Part shown: piece after piece, positions 1 through 12,991 of the stretch
How positions within the stretch are numbered: position 1 is the stretch's first letter
How the letters are laid out: each line of letters begins with the position of its first letter
NCBI RefSeq assembly: GCF_000002595.2
Contig: NC_057019.1
Location: 3,644,858 to 3,708,857, forward strand
Source of the DNA: Chlamydomonas reinhardtii
Taxonomy: Eukaryota; Chlorophyta; Chlorophyceae; Chlamydomonadales; Chlamydomonadaceae
DNA: 64,000 nt
Reading direction: 5' to 3'
Made by a program: the position numbers and the translations under genes
The notes under the pieces: generated by a model
Seen by the model: the letters and a program-made list of their open reading frames with translations, nothing else
What the model was told of the DNA's origin: nothing
The model's database searches: none

Positions 1-390
1 CGGGATTTGGGACGCGTGATACCTAGCTTGTCTGCTGCACGCCGCCTCTCTTATCGCCGTTGCCATTCACATGCCCGTGACACTTCCTCGCTGCCGCCCT
101 ATGCTCATGCTTCCACCTTTGCCTATAGGTGAGCTCGACTACGACCAGCGGGCGGGAATCCGGGACTTAGGCGTGCTGGGTAAACGTTGTTTAGCGCGCC
201 CAGGGTGCGGAGCATGGACGCATACAGGTGCATCGCGGGGTCAGGCCGAATGGTCGCCCGTGGGGTTCCAGGCTTATCGCGGGTAAGTATGACTACCTGG
301 GTCACGACAGTCACGCAACGCTCGGTAAAATGGTGGGTATCGGTAAGTAACTCCGTCGCGTCGTTGGGCGGGCTTTCGTTTCGTTTTTTT

Positions 391-392
<2 letters not shown>

Positions 393-472
<80 letters not shown>
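393..472. repeat. (AC)n microsatellite, about 40 units
   Basis: An uninterrupted AC dinucleotide run sits immediately 5' of the coding part of the LINE fragment. Nothing else is recognisable in positions 1-392. Confidence 0.98.
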
Positions 473-474
<2 letters not shown>

Positions 475-475
475 G

Positions 476-1907
476 GCACAGGGCCTACCGCCGCGCGCTG
501 TGGTGCGGCGGGAGGACCTGCCAGCAGCTGCGGCTGCAACGCTTGGCGCCATTAGGGACACCCTGGCGCGCCTTTGGCAGGAGGTACGCTGGGAACGGCG
601 ACACTTTGAGACGCTGTGGCGGTTGGCCATCGACGCAGTGCCGCTGCCGGGAAATTCGCATATGCCGTTGGCTCGCCGTGAGCCATGCGGCTGTGGGCAG
701 CACGGCCATGGGGGCGCCGTGGCGGGGGCACACGCCGCCGCCGCGCCCACGCCACGGCAGCACCACTTCTGGGATTGCGCGGTGGCGAAGGCCGTGGTGG
801 CGCAGATCAACGCACACAACCCCGGTCCGGCTCCCATCAGCCAAGCCCAGCTGTGGCTGGTCCAGGCGCCGCCGGGTTTTCAGCAGTGTGTTTGGGACGT
901 GGTGGTGATGGCGGCGCTGGCTGCCACAGAACATGGCCGGGTGCGGCTGCGCGGGATGACGCGCGCCGCAGCGGCCCTGGGAATTCAGACGGCGGCGGCA
1001 GCAGCTCCCGAGGCTGCGGTGGCAGGTGCAGTGGAGGCGGAACCCGATCTTGACGAGATCCCGCCCACCGCAGCCAGGCGTCAACCCCGTCGAGCTTGCG
1101 TGCGCTCGCGCAGTCGCGGATTTCTGGTCGCGGCTGATGCAGTTCGCGGAGCTCGGCGTGCCCCACAAGGGCTGGGATGGTATTGACGCCACTCACCCCA
1201 TCCTGGCGGTGGTGAACGGTGAAATGCTGTGCGCGTTGCCGCAAGCTATGGAGCTGGAGGCTTGAAAGGGATCAGCCCTTAGGAGAAGCGCGTGAGCACT
1301 AACATGACCCACTGAAGCAGTGGCATATGAGAGGGTCAGCGGGGGAGCTTAGTGGGCAGGCCAAGGGTTTCTTGTTTTACGCCCGTGGGAGCAGGGCCAG
1401 GTTTGCGGGGCTTTTTGCCTGAGAGGGTGTATTGGGTGCTGCAGCACCCCGGGCCTTACGGCCTGGACCGGCCTAGTGGCCAGACGCGTTTGTGGCTGCC
1501 CTTAGGCATAGTCTGCCCTGGCGTCGAGAGCTGGTTAGGTTGCGCTTGAGGTCGTGCAGGCTACGGGGTCGTAGGACTCAGCCCCGGAGCCACTGCGGTC
1601 GTGCTATCGCGTGCTGTCGCGTGCTGCGTGCTGCGTGTTTTGGTATGTTTGCTGTTTTTGTTTTCTGCCCGCCTGGTCTTTAAGAGGTAGCTCGCCCGCT
1701 GGGTCTGAGGTTGTTACACCGGTAGTAATTCCGCAAGGATTACTGGCGCAGTGAAGGGTCGGAGTGCGTTACCCTGTGGACTCCAAAGCTGTTTGCGCTC
1801 TGCCGGGGAAACGCCAGGTCACGGCAGCCCTCGTTTGAGAGCCCTGTCGTTGGTTATATCAGATACACGATTCACGTGATCTGGCAGGATAACCGTGGAA
1901 ACCGTAG
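476..1907 (+). mobile_element. L1-type LINE, 3' fragment (zinc-knuckle end of the RT protein plus 3' UTR)
   Basis: The frame from about 476 to 1085 reads like the C-terminal part of volvocine L1 reverse-transcriptase proteins. It has VRWERRHFETLWRLA, then a CxCG...HHFWDC zinc-knuckle (zf-RVT type) near 690-780, then AQLWLVQAPPGFQQCVWDVV. The family continues with ARAVADFWSRLMQF and GVPHKGWDGIDATHP, but here these lie in a different frame (about 1080-1265). One frameshift near 1075-1085 therefore breaks the protein. The stop is at 1263-1265. Positions 1266-1907 look like the 3' UTR, running into the (CT)n(CA)n tract, which may be the element's microsatellite tail. The 5' part with the polymerase domain is absent. 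Family placement rests on remembered motifs; the exact 3' end is inferred. Confidence 0.75.
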
Positions 1908-2209
<302 letters not shown>

Positions 2210-3067
2210 GTTGAAGTTCAAGAACGATTCTGAGGGCTGGGCTATAACCAAGTCTGATTCAGCAGGCAAAGGATCTTGCAGCGTGCTTGTGCATGCTTCT
2301 CTTGAATACTGTGACAGTGGGAGTCCTGCCGCAGCCTTCTGCTTCGATGGTCGGATTCTGGCCCAGCGCCAGGCAGGCACGCTTTCACGACAAATCGCGT
2401 CCGCGCTGGCGCGCTCCAACTAGTTGTCGTTCCCGCTCGGGAGTCTATTTACTTCGATTTGCTAGAGCTAAGAACTTCGTAGCATCTGCTTCGTGGCATC
2501 TGCTGCCCCTCAAACGGACGCATTAGGCATCGATGCAAGCGTTGCTCGTCTCTTCGGGATTAGAGCCGCGGGAGTCCCCCGCAGTTCCTTTCGTCCTCCG
2601 CAGGCCCGCTTCTGTTGCGCCCGCTACGTCTTCCACCCCACCTCCGCCGTATCACCACCAAGCGAAGCGCAGGCTCCCCTAGCCCCTGTGTAACCCACCT
2701 AACCCACCGCTCCGCTCGCCTGGCCGTCTGCCCCTTCCACAAGCCACGCTGTATCCGCTCAATCTGCTAGCCGGCCAAGCGCAATGACATGCACGATGAC
2801 ATGAACTTGGCCGCGCATGCAGTGCATCCTACTCCTGGCCCAGACCGTCGGGGCGCCGCATGCCGGCGTGCGCCACGGAGGTCGGCAGGGGTCTGGGCGG
2901 GGGCACGGGCTGGCAGCCCTTGCGACACGCCAGCCCCCACCCCGGCCAGCCCTGCCACGCTAGACTTCAGCGCGTCTCACGTCTCCCCGTCACTGAGTCC
3001 TGCTGTGTGCTACTGCCCTCGCCAGTGCTCCTACGCCTGGCCGCTGCATCCACAGCTGGGGACATCA

Positions 3068-5169
3068 CTACTTTGGCAGCCGTACTGACTGCACGCCCGC
3101 AAAATGCGATTTGAGCGACTTCGGGTTGGCCCACGAGGAGTTGGTGTACGCGTCATCCTCGTCCTCTGCTAGCGCCTGTGGCGAGGGGATACGCAAACCA
3201 TGTTTGCTTGTCAGGTATTCTCGCGTTTCCTACGGCAAGAACCATGTCTGGGCGCAAAACATACCTCAACACGGCAACCGGCCACGTGCCGCCAAACCAT
3301 ACGCCCCCAACGACCACCCGAGCCCAGCCGGCCTTGCCCACCTTCTGCTCCTCCTGCTTCTTGTAGTAGAACGCCATCATTGCCTTTTGCGTCTCTTGGT
3401 CCACAACCTGTGCGGCAGTGCATGGTCGGGGCATAAAGAAGTTGTCCAGGTCAGTCAGGTGGCACCAATAAGCAGCGGGCGTACTAACACATCCGTTCCG
3501 GTAAAACCAGGCTAGTTGACTGCCCAGCAACTCAGAGACCCGCCCCCTGCGGAGGGCCACAGGCAAACGGCCACGGGCAAACTCAACGCACCGGTTCCCG
3601 TGAAGGCGCGCCCTGGCCCTTCTTCTGCAGCTTGACCACCGCCTTGGTCTTCTCGTGCCGCCCTAGGTAGTCTGACAACTTCTTCTCCGGAGCCATCTGC
3701 TTGCCCGCGAACCACAGCGTCGCCACGTCCGCCGGCAGCTCGTCCGCCGCGTACTGCGCAGCGTGCATATGGATATGGGTGGGTTGGGAAGGCAGGCGCA
3801 TTTGCCGGTGTGCAAGGACCACAGGCGCGCCAAGCAGGTGCAGGCGCGGTGGCGACGGCCCACACAGCCTATGCCTTTAATCTGCTCTCGCCTGGCTGCC
3901 TTGGGCGCTGCCCTGGCCCCTTGGCACGATTTCGTGAACCCGTGGGGCGCCCTGCAGACTAGGCCCCACACTCCCCATGCTCACCGACGTGCCCGCCAGG
4001 TCCTCGCTGCCCTCTAGCCCCAGCCGCACGGGGTCCCACTCCGGCAGCCCCATGGGGTAGCAGATCATGACCGCGCCGCGCACGTTGTCCACAGCCTCCT
4101 GCAGCGCCTTGATCTGCAGTTGGATCAGGAAAGCACATGTAAGCTGAGCTGCTGGTGCTGCTTGCAGAAGCAAGGGCCCTAGCCATGGTGACGGGCCGCA
4201 AGGGTCAAGGGGGCGCCCTAAAGGGTCGTGGCCGTGGGTCCTGACCCTGCCCGTGCTACCCGTGCCCCCAACAGTGCCAGCTGAAGGCCGTGGTAACCCT
4301 TTGCCTCTCTTTCAGCCACCACTACCAAGCGACTCACTGTAAGCGGCATCTTCTTGGCCACTTGGTCCTGCAGTGCAAGGAGGAAGAAGGAAGCATATAA
4401 AGGTATGCGTGCCACTCACACGTCGCATCGGCGCAGTCCTTCTAGGCAGTCCAATCAACAGCTGGGACGCGAGACACCTTGCAGCACTCCATAAGTGACA
4501 GCCCAGCTGCATGTAAGACTACTCGTACATCCCGCATGAGTTCCCTGCCCCTCCAAGCTCTCGCCTTGTGCGCCACCGCCACCGCCTCCTCAAGCGTCTT
4601 CACCAGCACCTTCGCCACCTCAGGGTCGCACGCTGCGTGCAAAACAGGTTCATGTGGGTAGCAGATCCGCATGAGCGCGTAAACGCGTCACTTGGTTATG
4701 CGCCACGTGTGGCCCTCTAGAGGACCCTGCGAAGCGCCAGCCCAACACTACGGTGCCTGCCGGTGTTTGGTGCCCCGCGGCCCCAAACACGCACACGCAC
4801 CGTTGCCCGTCCGCCTCCCCGTGGGGTCCTCCGCGTAGTTCGGGCCCTTCTCCACTGGCGCCTCTTGATATCTGTCAATGCCCTGCTGGTCTGGCCGCTT
4901 TGCGGGACCGTGCTTCGCCAGCTCCTCGCCCTCCGCCTTCAGGCGTTCAATCCGATGCCGTAGGTTGTGCACCTCCGCCATCTGCCGCGTGGTCTCATCG
5001 ACCGTGGAGGCCACAGTCGTCTCAAATAGAAACTGGTCCAGCTCGGACCGCTGCGGGTAAGCAGGATTGGGCGGGGGTGAGGGCTCACGGCTTCGAGAAT
5101 GTCGCTCAACCCCTGATCTGCCACCGAACCCCTATTTTACAATCGTACCTTCATATGTAAGAGTACCAT
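3068..5169 (-). CDS. CFAP298: Cilia- and flagella-associated protein 298 (FBB18/C21orf59/Kurly homologue)
   Basis: Eight exons on the minus strand: 5149-5169, 4801-5050, 4565-4632, 4338-4367, 3985-4113, 3592-3753, 3342-3407, 3068-3175. They join in phase to 277 residues; human CFAP298 has 290. Diagnostic blocks in order are MVLLHMKRSELDQFLFET (start), GEELAKHG, DPTGRRTGN, RGAVMICYPMGLPEWDPVR, KKLSDYLGRHEKTKAVVKLQ, GQGAPSREP, and the tail SSWANPKSLKSHFAGV. CFAP298 is a cytosolic factor needed for axonemal dynein arm assembly and ciliary motility; in Chlamydomonas the homologue is FBB18. The start codon at 5167-5169 is supported by alignment to the human N-terminus. The intron between exons 3 and 4 appears to use a GC donor (AAG|GCGAGA); with it the protein aligns to human without a gap. 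The neighbour 427 bp upstream is a divergent coiled-coil gene. Confidence 0.95.
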
Positions 5170-5596
5170 ATTTCAATGGCCTCGTCCGACAGCAACAAGC
5201 GGCACGGATGTTGTAAGGCAAAATGACGCGTCCTTCAAAGGAAGTGCGTTTGATGGACACGACAAAACAAGAACAGATAGTGCTTACTAGCTACACGATT
5301 TTGGAGTGCATAACGCACATTACACAGCGTGTATCCGGAGAATTAGCGATTGGCTGCATGAGGTCAGCGGTCAACGACTCTTCCGGGCCCTCAGTTTCTT
5401 GAGCTAGTGGATTGAGAGATACAAATGTGATTTGCGACTGGTTTCACTAAATTCGCCTGTGCCGTGACCTCGCCATTTCGATGAATTGAGGCAAATGCAC
5501 CTCCGCTTGGCTCGCTCGCTTTGAGACCATGGCGACCAGTATAATAGCAGTTATGACGGAACTGCCTAAAACCTAAAGCCTCAAGCAACCACGCGG
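5170..5596. promoter_or_regulatory. Shared divergent promoter region of CFAP298 and the CCDC57-like gene
   Basis: The two start codons lie 427 bp apart in opposite orientation. The interval is less GC-rich than the flanking coding sequence and has no exon-like frame, so it must hold both 5' UTRs and promoters. Sharing of control elements is inferred from geometry only. Confidence 0.7.
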
Positions 5597-8500
5597 ATGG
5601 ACAGCTTGTCAGAGCAGCTGCAGCGCCGAGAGCAGGAGCTCGCGGAGCTCCGCACGCGGGCGCTGCACAGCGTGGAGCAACAAGTAAGGGAGACTTTGGA
5701 AGATTTTGGGGCGCATCTTCGGGGCCATCTTCCGTGCCCAAGCTGCGCACGCGCTCGCCGGCCCTTCACGTTCCCAGCTACCCTGCCCCCCGCAGCTTGC
5801 AGCCCGCGACGAGCAGGTCGGCGTCCTGACGCAGCAGGTGCGTGTGCTGCAACAAGCGCAGTACTGCGACGCGTGCTCTCCCGCAAACCCCCTTGATGCG
5901 CCTTTCGCACCTCCACTCCTGCTGCACTCCTCGCTTCAGGCACATACGTTGCCTTTCGTCCACCACCAAAGCGGCCCCGCCTGCCGTGGCCTGGCCTCGC
6001 CGCACACCATGGTTACCTCAACATTTTTAACCTTGCACGCACATAAATATGTTCTCCTTTTCCTCAATAAACACACCAACAGCTTGAAACGCTCAAGTCG
6101 GACTTCGCCTACAACCTGGACCTGCTGTGGCAGCGCGATGAGGAGCTGGCTGCCTACGACGAGGCGGCGGCAGCGCAGGCCGCTCGCGAGGCGGCGCTGC
6201 AGGGCCGCGCCACAGAGCTGGAGCTGCTGGTGGCGGGGCTGCAATCGGGTGCGGTGGAGGCGGCGGCGGCGGGGCCTGGAGCCTGGGGGGCTGGGGTGTG
6301 CCGGTCGGGCTTTGGCCAGCTGGGAGATGAGATGCAGCCGTGTTTGGCCGGTAGGCCGGTACGTGTGCTGCTGGTCACCTCTTCTCTCCCGTCTTTTCAA
6401 CCCTGCAGAGCTGGTGGCTGCCCGCGCGCATGCCGAGCAGCAGGAGTTTGTGCTGTCGGCCAAGCGCTCGGAGCTGAGTCAGCTGCTGGAGGAGGAGCGG
6501 CTGGGGCGGGCGGAGGCGCTCATGCGGCAGCGGGAGCAGGCAGAAGGGGCGCGGCGGGCACTGCAGGTGCGCAGTGATCCCACAGGGTTGAGAGGCGTAA
6601 GTTGTGACTTGTGACAGACTGAATTGACAATCCTCGGGATCCCGCTGCCCCGCTCCGCTGCCGGGAGTGATGCGATCACGTGGCTCGTGCCTGGCTGCAG
6701 CGTGAGCTGGACGAGGCGAAGGAGCAGGCGGAGGCGCAGCGGCGGTCCCTGAGTTCCGCCTTCCAGCAGCAGCTGCAGGAAGCCAAGGCGGCACTGCAGG
6801 GCGAGGTGGCGGACCTGAAGCAGGTGCGGGCAGGTGCCGCCTCACCCCGGAGCATCTCGAATCGCCAAGTCCTGTTCTGTTGAGGGGCAGGGCAGGGCGG
6901 GGCAAAGACGCTGCAACGGTGTAAGCCTGCGAAGCACCGTGATTCAGTGGATGATGCTTGGCGGTGCCAACACTGCACACAGGACCTGGCCGCGGCCCGG
7001 CGCCAGTTGGACGCCCGCGACCAGCAGCTGCAGGAGGCGGCGGCGCGGGACACGCGGGCGGCGGCCCAGGCGGAGGTGAGGCGCCTTCACGGCCCGCAAA
7101 GGACATGGGTGTCAAAGCGTCACGCCAACGGGGTCGTGGAGGAGCCTTTGTGCGTGGGTTTGTACGGGCAAGGAGGCGATGGTGCCATGGTGGTTTGGGG
7201 TTTCAGTCCACACGGGCAACGTTCTCCTTGTGCTCTTTAACACGGGCATGTGACGACCGGCGGCCGTGAACGCGCGCTGCAGGAGGTCCGCGCGGCGCTT
7301 CGCGAGCGGGAGGTGACGCTACGCGCGATGGAGCTGGAGCTGGAGGGGCGGGCCAGGGACCACGACACGGTGGTGCGCGGCCTGCACACGCAGCTGGCAG
7401 ATGCACAGCACAAGCTCAAGGTGCGCTTGGACAGCAAAGCCCGTCGTTACTGGATCTGCAGACGTATGCTTTGCAGTTCGCAGTCCTCGCGTCCCTCCGC
7501 CTGAGGCTCCAGTGACCCGACGGCACGCTTGCCGGCGCAGCGGGTACCGGCACGCACGTGTAGATCCTCCTGCCACGAATGACGTGAATAGCGCGTGTGC
7601 TGCTGCGTCACATTCTTTGCATGTGTGCTGCGGTGTCACCCTTACCCTCATTGCGCCCGCAGCGGGCCGGTGAGTCGTATGAGGCGCACCGCACGCAGCT
7701 GTCCTCCCAGCTGGCCACGGCGCAGCAGTGCCTGGAGGAGCTGCGGGGGCAGTGCCTGGAAGACATTGGGCTGCTGCAGCGGCGGCACGCGGAGGAGGTG
7801 GCGGCGCTGCAGCAGCGGCTGGAGGCCGCGGCAGGTGCGTGCACCTCCTGCTACCTGCTACTGACAACTGCCACATGGATAGGCAACCGTAGTTATCGGG
7901 CGATTGTTATGCTCTCGGTGTTGCTGGGATGGGGCTGTTTCACCGTGCTGTGATTCTTGCCGGCTGTAGCTATGTGCCCAGTGTGCTGTGTTTGCCGCGC
8001 GGCGTGCGGGTGCAGGTCACGGCTCGCAGCTGGAGGGGGCGGTGGAGGAGCTGCGGGTGCAGCTGAGGGCGGCGCGGGAACAGCTGCAGGTGCGCGAGCA
8101 GGGAAAGCGCCCTGAGGGGAGGTCCTAGGTGTTCGAGGCGGTGCCGGGGGCTAGCTTTAATCTCGGGCTCCGTCCGTGAAACGGACAGCCTCGCGGACCC
8201 CAACATCGCGTACGATGCAAGCTACCGTATTCTACAGCATGTACCGCATGCTGTCCCTTCGTGTTGGTGTTCTACGGTTGACTGCTCCCTCTGCCCCTGT
8301 CATCCGGGCCACAGTCTCGGGCCTCCGGTATCGAGGAGCAGGTGGCGGAGGCGCGGGCTGCCGCCAGTGCGGAGCTGGAGGCGCTCCGGCGTGAGCGCGA
8401 CGAGGCGGTGAGAGCGCAGGGTGCTGTGGGCGTGCACAGCGGTCACGTGCAGGAGCAAAGGGGCTGGAATGGCGGGTTCGCTTGAAGGGGTTGCCGCTCT

Positions 8501-11500
8501 GGCACGCAACACGGTAGTCGAGGCCGTGATGAGCTGCGTGAGGCGATAATGACTGCGCCCGCAGGAGCGCAAGCTGCGTGACGCGGCCGCGGAGCGTGAG
8601 GCGGCGGTCCGCGGGTTGCGGGAGAAGTTGGCGGCGGCACAAGGCGCACTGGAGGACCGCCGCCGCGAGCTGTCTGCCTCCAAGGTAGGTGGCTAGAATT
8701 TGAGTCAGCTGACCAGCAACAGGTCCTGAGGCCCCCTGTGCTGCGGCACCAACCGCACAACCTGTTGCATAGGTGCCTGATGTTTTTGCATCAAGCTTGA
8801 GCGCTGCGTGTGCGGTGTTGGGGCGGTGCAGGAACAAGTGGAGGCGGTGCGGCGGCTGGGCGGTGCTGACGGCGGTTCCGCAGAGGTGAGCCGTGCACTG
8901 GACATGCCTAACCCGCACCTAGACCAGATTATGTGCCTGACCCGCCCCTGGACCAGCTGATGTGCACATGGCCAGCATGCTACGACGCACCCCTTGCCTG
9001 CCGTAGGTTGGATCTGGGTGGCAGCGAGCGTCTGTGCAGCAGCAGCAGCAGCAATCTCTCGCGGCGGCGGCGGCCCGGCAGCGCGCGTCAACGGCGGCGG
9101 CCTCGGGCCGCACTGGACAGCCTTCTCCCGACATCGACGGCGAGCCGTCATCTCCAGATCGCGACACACCCGCCGCCGCCACCACACGACAGCCCGGGAG
9201 GCCGCCGCAGCAACAACAGCAGCAGCAGCAAGCCTACGCGGGGCCTGGCGGGGGCCAGCGGCCAACAGCGTTGAGCCTGGTGGCGCTGCAGGAGTCGCAC
9301 GACTCGCTGCCCGACTTCAACAACTCGCCGCTGCTGGACCTGCCGCCCTCGCCGCGCAGCTCGGCATCCTTCTGGCTGGGACCCAGCTCGACCGGTGGAG
9401 CAGCGGCGGAGCGCATGGCAGCTGGCGGCACTCAGGTGCGATGCTGCGGCCGATAGTGTGAGGTGGCTTACTGCGACACCAGGGTGTGATGTGGGGTGAG
9501 GTGGCTTACTGCGACACCAGGGTGTGATGTGGGGTGTGGCGGCGTGGGTGGCCCGGTGCGCACGTGTGTGTATGGCCACTTGCCAGGCATGACAGTCGCA
9601 CTGTGGCTTGAACTGCGTTGCGGGACAGCATGCTGGCTCCACCGATTGGCCGCGTCATGATTTCCCGCATGCATGCGTGTCGCGCGCGTGCAGGACTCGC
9701 CACGCGCTTGGAGCCCCGCAGCGGCAGCGGCGGCCGCGGCGGCGGCGGCGGCCCGAGCGGGGCTGTACCTCCGCCAGAGCAAGGAAAGCCTGGACGCGCT
9801 GCTGCGGCCCTCCACGCGCTCTCGCCTGGGGCCGCCTGAGGCGCAGCAGCAGGCGGTGGTGGCGGCGCAGCAGCAACAGCAGCAACCGTCGGACAGCCCA
9901 GATCGCAGCCAGCCGCGGGGCAATGCCAGGTGCGGCACAGCGGCGCCTTGGGCTTCCGCTGGCGTGCCTGCTGCTGTTTGACACTGCCGACCGAAAGATT
10001 TGTCTTGAGGCCTTGGCCTTCCACACGTCTCGAGGCCTTACGGACGTCGTGACCTCACCCTGACGCACGTTCTGACCTGACGCTACCCCACAACCTCCGT
10101 GCATTTGCAGCGTCGCGCTGGCGGAGGCGGAGGCAGAGAACACGCGCCTACGCAGCACTCTGGCGGTCATGCGGTCGGAGATGGAGGCCCTACAGACCGC
10201 AGCCGGCGCAGCCGCGGAGACGGCGCTGGTGCGGCAGCAGCAGCAGCAGCTGCAGGGCTGGGGCGGTTGGAGTGGGGGTGCGGGTGGCGAGGGCGATGTT
10301 GGCGCCATCGGCGGCATCACTCGCAGCGGTGGTGGCGGCAGGCGGGGCTTGGACGTGGGTGCATTGAGGACGGAGCTGGAGGAGAGCGACAAAGACCTGC
10401 AACAGGTGCGCATGAACAGGTGAAAAATATCACTGCGTCGTAGCGGATGCGTCATAGCCGTGCACTCGAAAGTTGGGTTGACAAAGTTACTGCCGAGTGC
10501 TTCACAGCATGAGTGCACCCTGCATGCCTGTGATGCAGGCTATGGAGCAAGTGGAGCTGCTGCAACAGCAGCTGCTGGCGCTCCGGTCGGCAGCCGACAC
10601 GGTGGGGGCGGCCGGCAACAGCGACTCGCAGGTGAGCAGGTCCGCCGACGGATCGCACACCAGATAATCGCTTGAGCCCTGCAACACCTCCGGTATTCGT
10701 TATGACGGCAATGTTCCTGCAAATGCAGGCCCGTACAGCCGTTGCGGCGGCCGCTGCCGCAGAGGCCAGCTTCCTCCGGCGGCGAGTGCGGGAGCTCACT
10801 GACGCAAACAGGTGTGCGGACGATCGACACCCCACGCTTAGAGTGGCAATGGCTGTCGGGCTCCTCTTGAAGTCATGCGAACACTGTCGCTCTGTAATAC
10901 CTGCAATCTGTCCTGGGGTGCCATGTGTGCAGAGCGCTGCGGCGACGGGCTATGCAGCAAGCGGCCGCCAGCTCGGCGCAGGCTGCCCTGCAGGCGGCAG
11001 GCGGCACATCGCCGGCGGCAGTGGCACTGCCACCAGGCGCTGACGCGTCAGCCGCCGTCTTCGATCCTGCCAGCACACCGCACCAGGCCCAACAGCAACC
11101 CCAGCAGCAACAACAGGCGGCAGGCGTACAGGGCTCTGTGCCAGTGACGGTCGCCGGTGCCGATGCGGCAATGCAGGCACAGCTGCAGCGGCTGCGGGCG
11201 GAGGTGGAGCGGGCGCGGGCGCAGCTGGCGGCGGCGCAGGCCGACAACGAGCGACTCATGGAGCTGAGCAATGAAGTGCGGGCGCAGCGGGACAGGTGCG
11301 CGCACACAAATGGAAGGGTTGCCCCGACGCGCATGATGTGCCCTGCCGGTATCCTGCAGCCCCAGTATCCTCTCTGCGACAACGTGTATGCGAGGCGGAA
11401 AGCACACGCGCGAGCATAGGCAAACGCACGTCCCACGGCGCCTGGACAGCAACCCAAGCTCCCCCACCGCCCTGTGCTCCCTCCCTATAACGCACGCCCC

Positions 11501-12766
11501 ACGGACCACGACAGGGTCGCTCTGCAGCTGGCCGCCGTGCTGGGACTGCCGCCGGCCGTGGGCCCCTCGCTAGCGCTGGGGCAAGACCCCGGCGGCGGCA
11601 TGAGCGGCACGCCCGGGGCGGCTGCAGGCGCAGGCACCAGCACACCGCCGCCGCCACCTCCACCTCCTCCCGTGATGCCCACCTATGGGCTGCCCTTCCC
11701 GCCGCCCATGTCGCCGCTCCGAGGGGCGGGCTTCGGCGCGGCCCCGGACGCCAACACAATGGCGGCCTACCAGTCGGCGGCGGCGGCGGCGGTGGGCATG
11801 GCTGGCTTGACGGCAGGCAGCTCGGCGGCACTGGGGCAGCGGTACGGCAACAGCAGTGGCGTTGGGCCGTACGGCGGCGGCTACCTGCCGTACACGTACA
11901 GTCCAGCGTTTGGGGGTGCGGCGCCCGGCATGCTGGCGATGCAGTGGGGTGCGCCGTTCGGGTACATGCCGATGCTGTCAGTCCTGTCGCCAGGGCGGGA
12001 CGCGGCGATGGCGGCGGCGGCAGCAGCGGCGGCCGCTGCCGGGGCGAAGACGTCGCCGGGGCTGACACGGAGCAGGTCCGCCTCGCCGCCCGCGAGGTAA
12101 GCAACTACCATGCCGAGTGAAATGGTGACAGCGTATATGTGTTGTGTCACCGATTGCCAGCATTGCTATTTGACAAGTGCTGTGCGCCCTGTCCCCGGCA
12201 GGCGCTCTGGCGACAGCCCGCACGCCGCCCCCCGCTCCGCCTCGGTGTCGCCTCCTCGCCGCAGCGCCACACAGCTAAACACCACCGCCACTGCTCCCCA
12301 CCATCACCAGCAGCACCACCCGCACCACCAAAGCGACAACGCCAGGAATGCGGCCAGCAACAGCAACAGCGGTCGGCGCTCCTTCGCTTCTTCACTGGAG
12401 CTCGCTGCAATCACTGGAGGGGGCGGTGGTGGGCAGGACCTTGACAGCCGCATGCAAGGGGGCTATGACGGGGCTGCTGACGTGGAGGACTTCGACCCGC
12501 TGGCATCGGGGCCGTCGGGGGTGAGCGTTCCTGCCTCGGCGCGGCCTGCCGGTGCCGTGGGGCTGACTGCGTCGGCACGGGAGACGCAGTCGCAGCGGGC
12601 GGCTCTGCGTGCGCTGCACCGCCGGCGCGAGCAGCAGCAGCAGCAGCTTGTGACGGCGGCCGCCGCGGCGGCGGCGGTGCGGCAGCGCGTGCGCGGGTAC
12701 AGCGTGGTGCGGGACGAGGGAGCTCCAGGCGGGGCCAACACGCGCGTAGTGACGTTCGACGTGTGA
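5597..12766 (+). CDS. CCDC57-like long coiled-coil protein
   Basis: Twenty exons join in phase to about 1,301 residues: 5597-5683, 5796-5837, 6083-6248, 6409-6566, 6701-6823, 6983-7075, 7283-7420, 7663-7834, 8016-8089, 8342-8407, 8565-8684, 8832-8885, 9040-9435, 9694-9929, 10111-10405, 10539-10631, 10729-10811, 10933-11295, 11515-12096, 12202-12766. Residues 1-430 are nearly continuous coiled coil. Near residue 46 lies LKSDFAYNLDLLWQRDEELA, which resembles the conserved N-terminal block of CCDC57 (a centriole/centriolar-satellite protein in animals). Poly-Gln and Ala-rich linkers follow, then more coiled coil (about 640-920), a Pro/Gly/Ala-rich region, and a tail VRGYSVVRD that recalls the CCDC57 C-terminus. 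The stop is at 12764-12766. The gene model is firm; the CCDC57 assignment is family resemblance from memory. Exon 10 could begin 6 bp earlier. Confidence 0.7.
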
Positions 12767-12991
12767 TGACTGGGGAGAACAACAAGTAACGGGTGTGAGG
12801 GAGTGTGGTGGCGTGTGCCTGTGCGATTGATGGGCGGGTATCTGACTGATGCTAGTATTTGTGGTGAGCTCAGAACTGTGACGCTTGGACACTTGATCGA
12901 CTGTCGTGACCAAGAGATGCCGTGCATGGTAATACGTGGGATATTGTATTGTTGTGGGTGAACATCCCATGCACTTGACGTTTCAGATCTT

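Noticed and set aside
274-837. Long Cys-Val repeat frames over the CA/GT arrays (also 1819-2419)
   Set aside because: They are translations of dinucleotide microsatellites, with no gene features.
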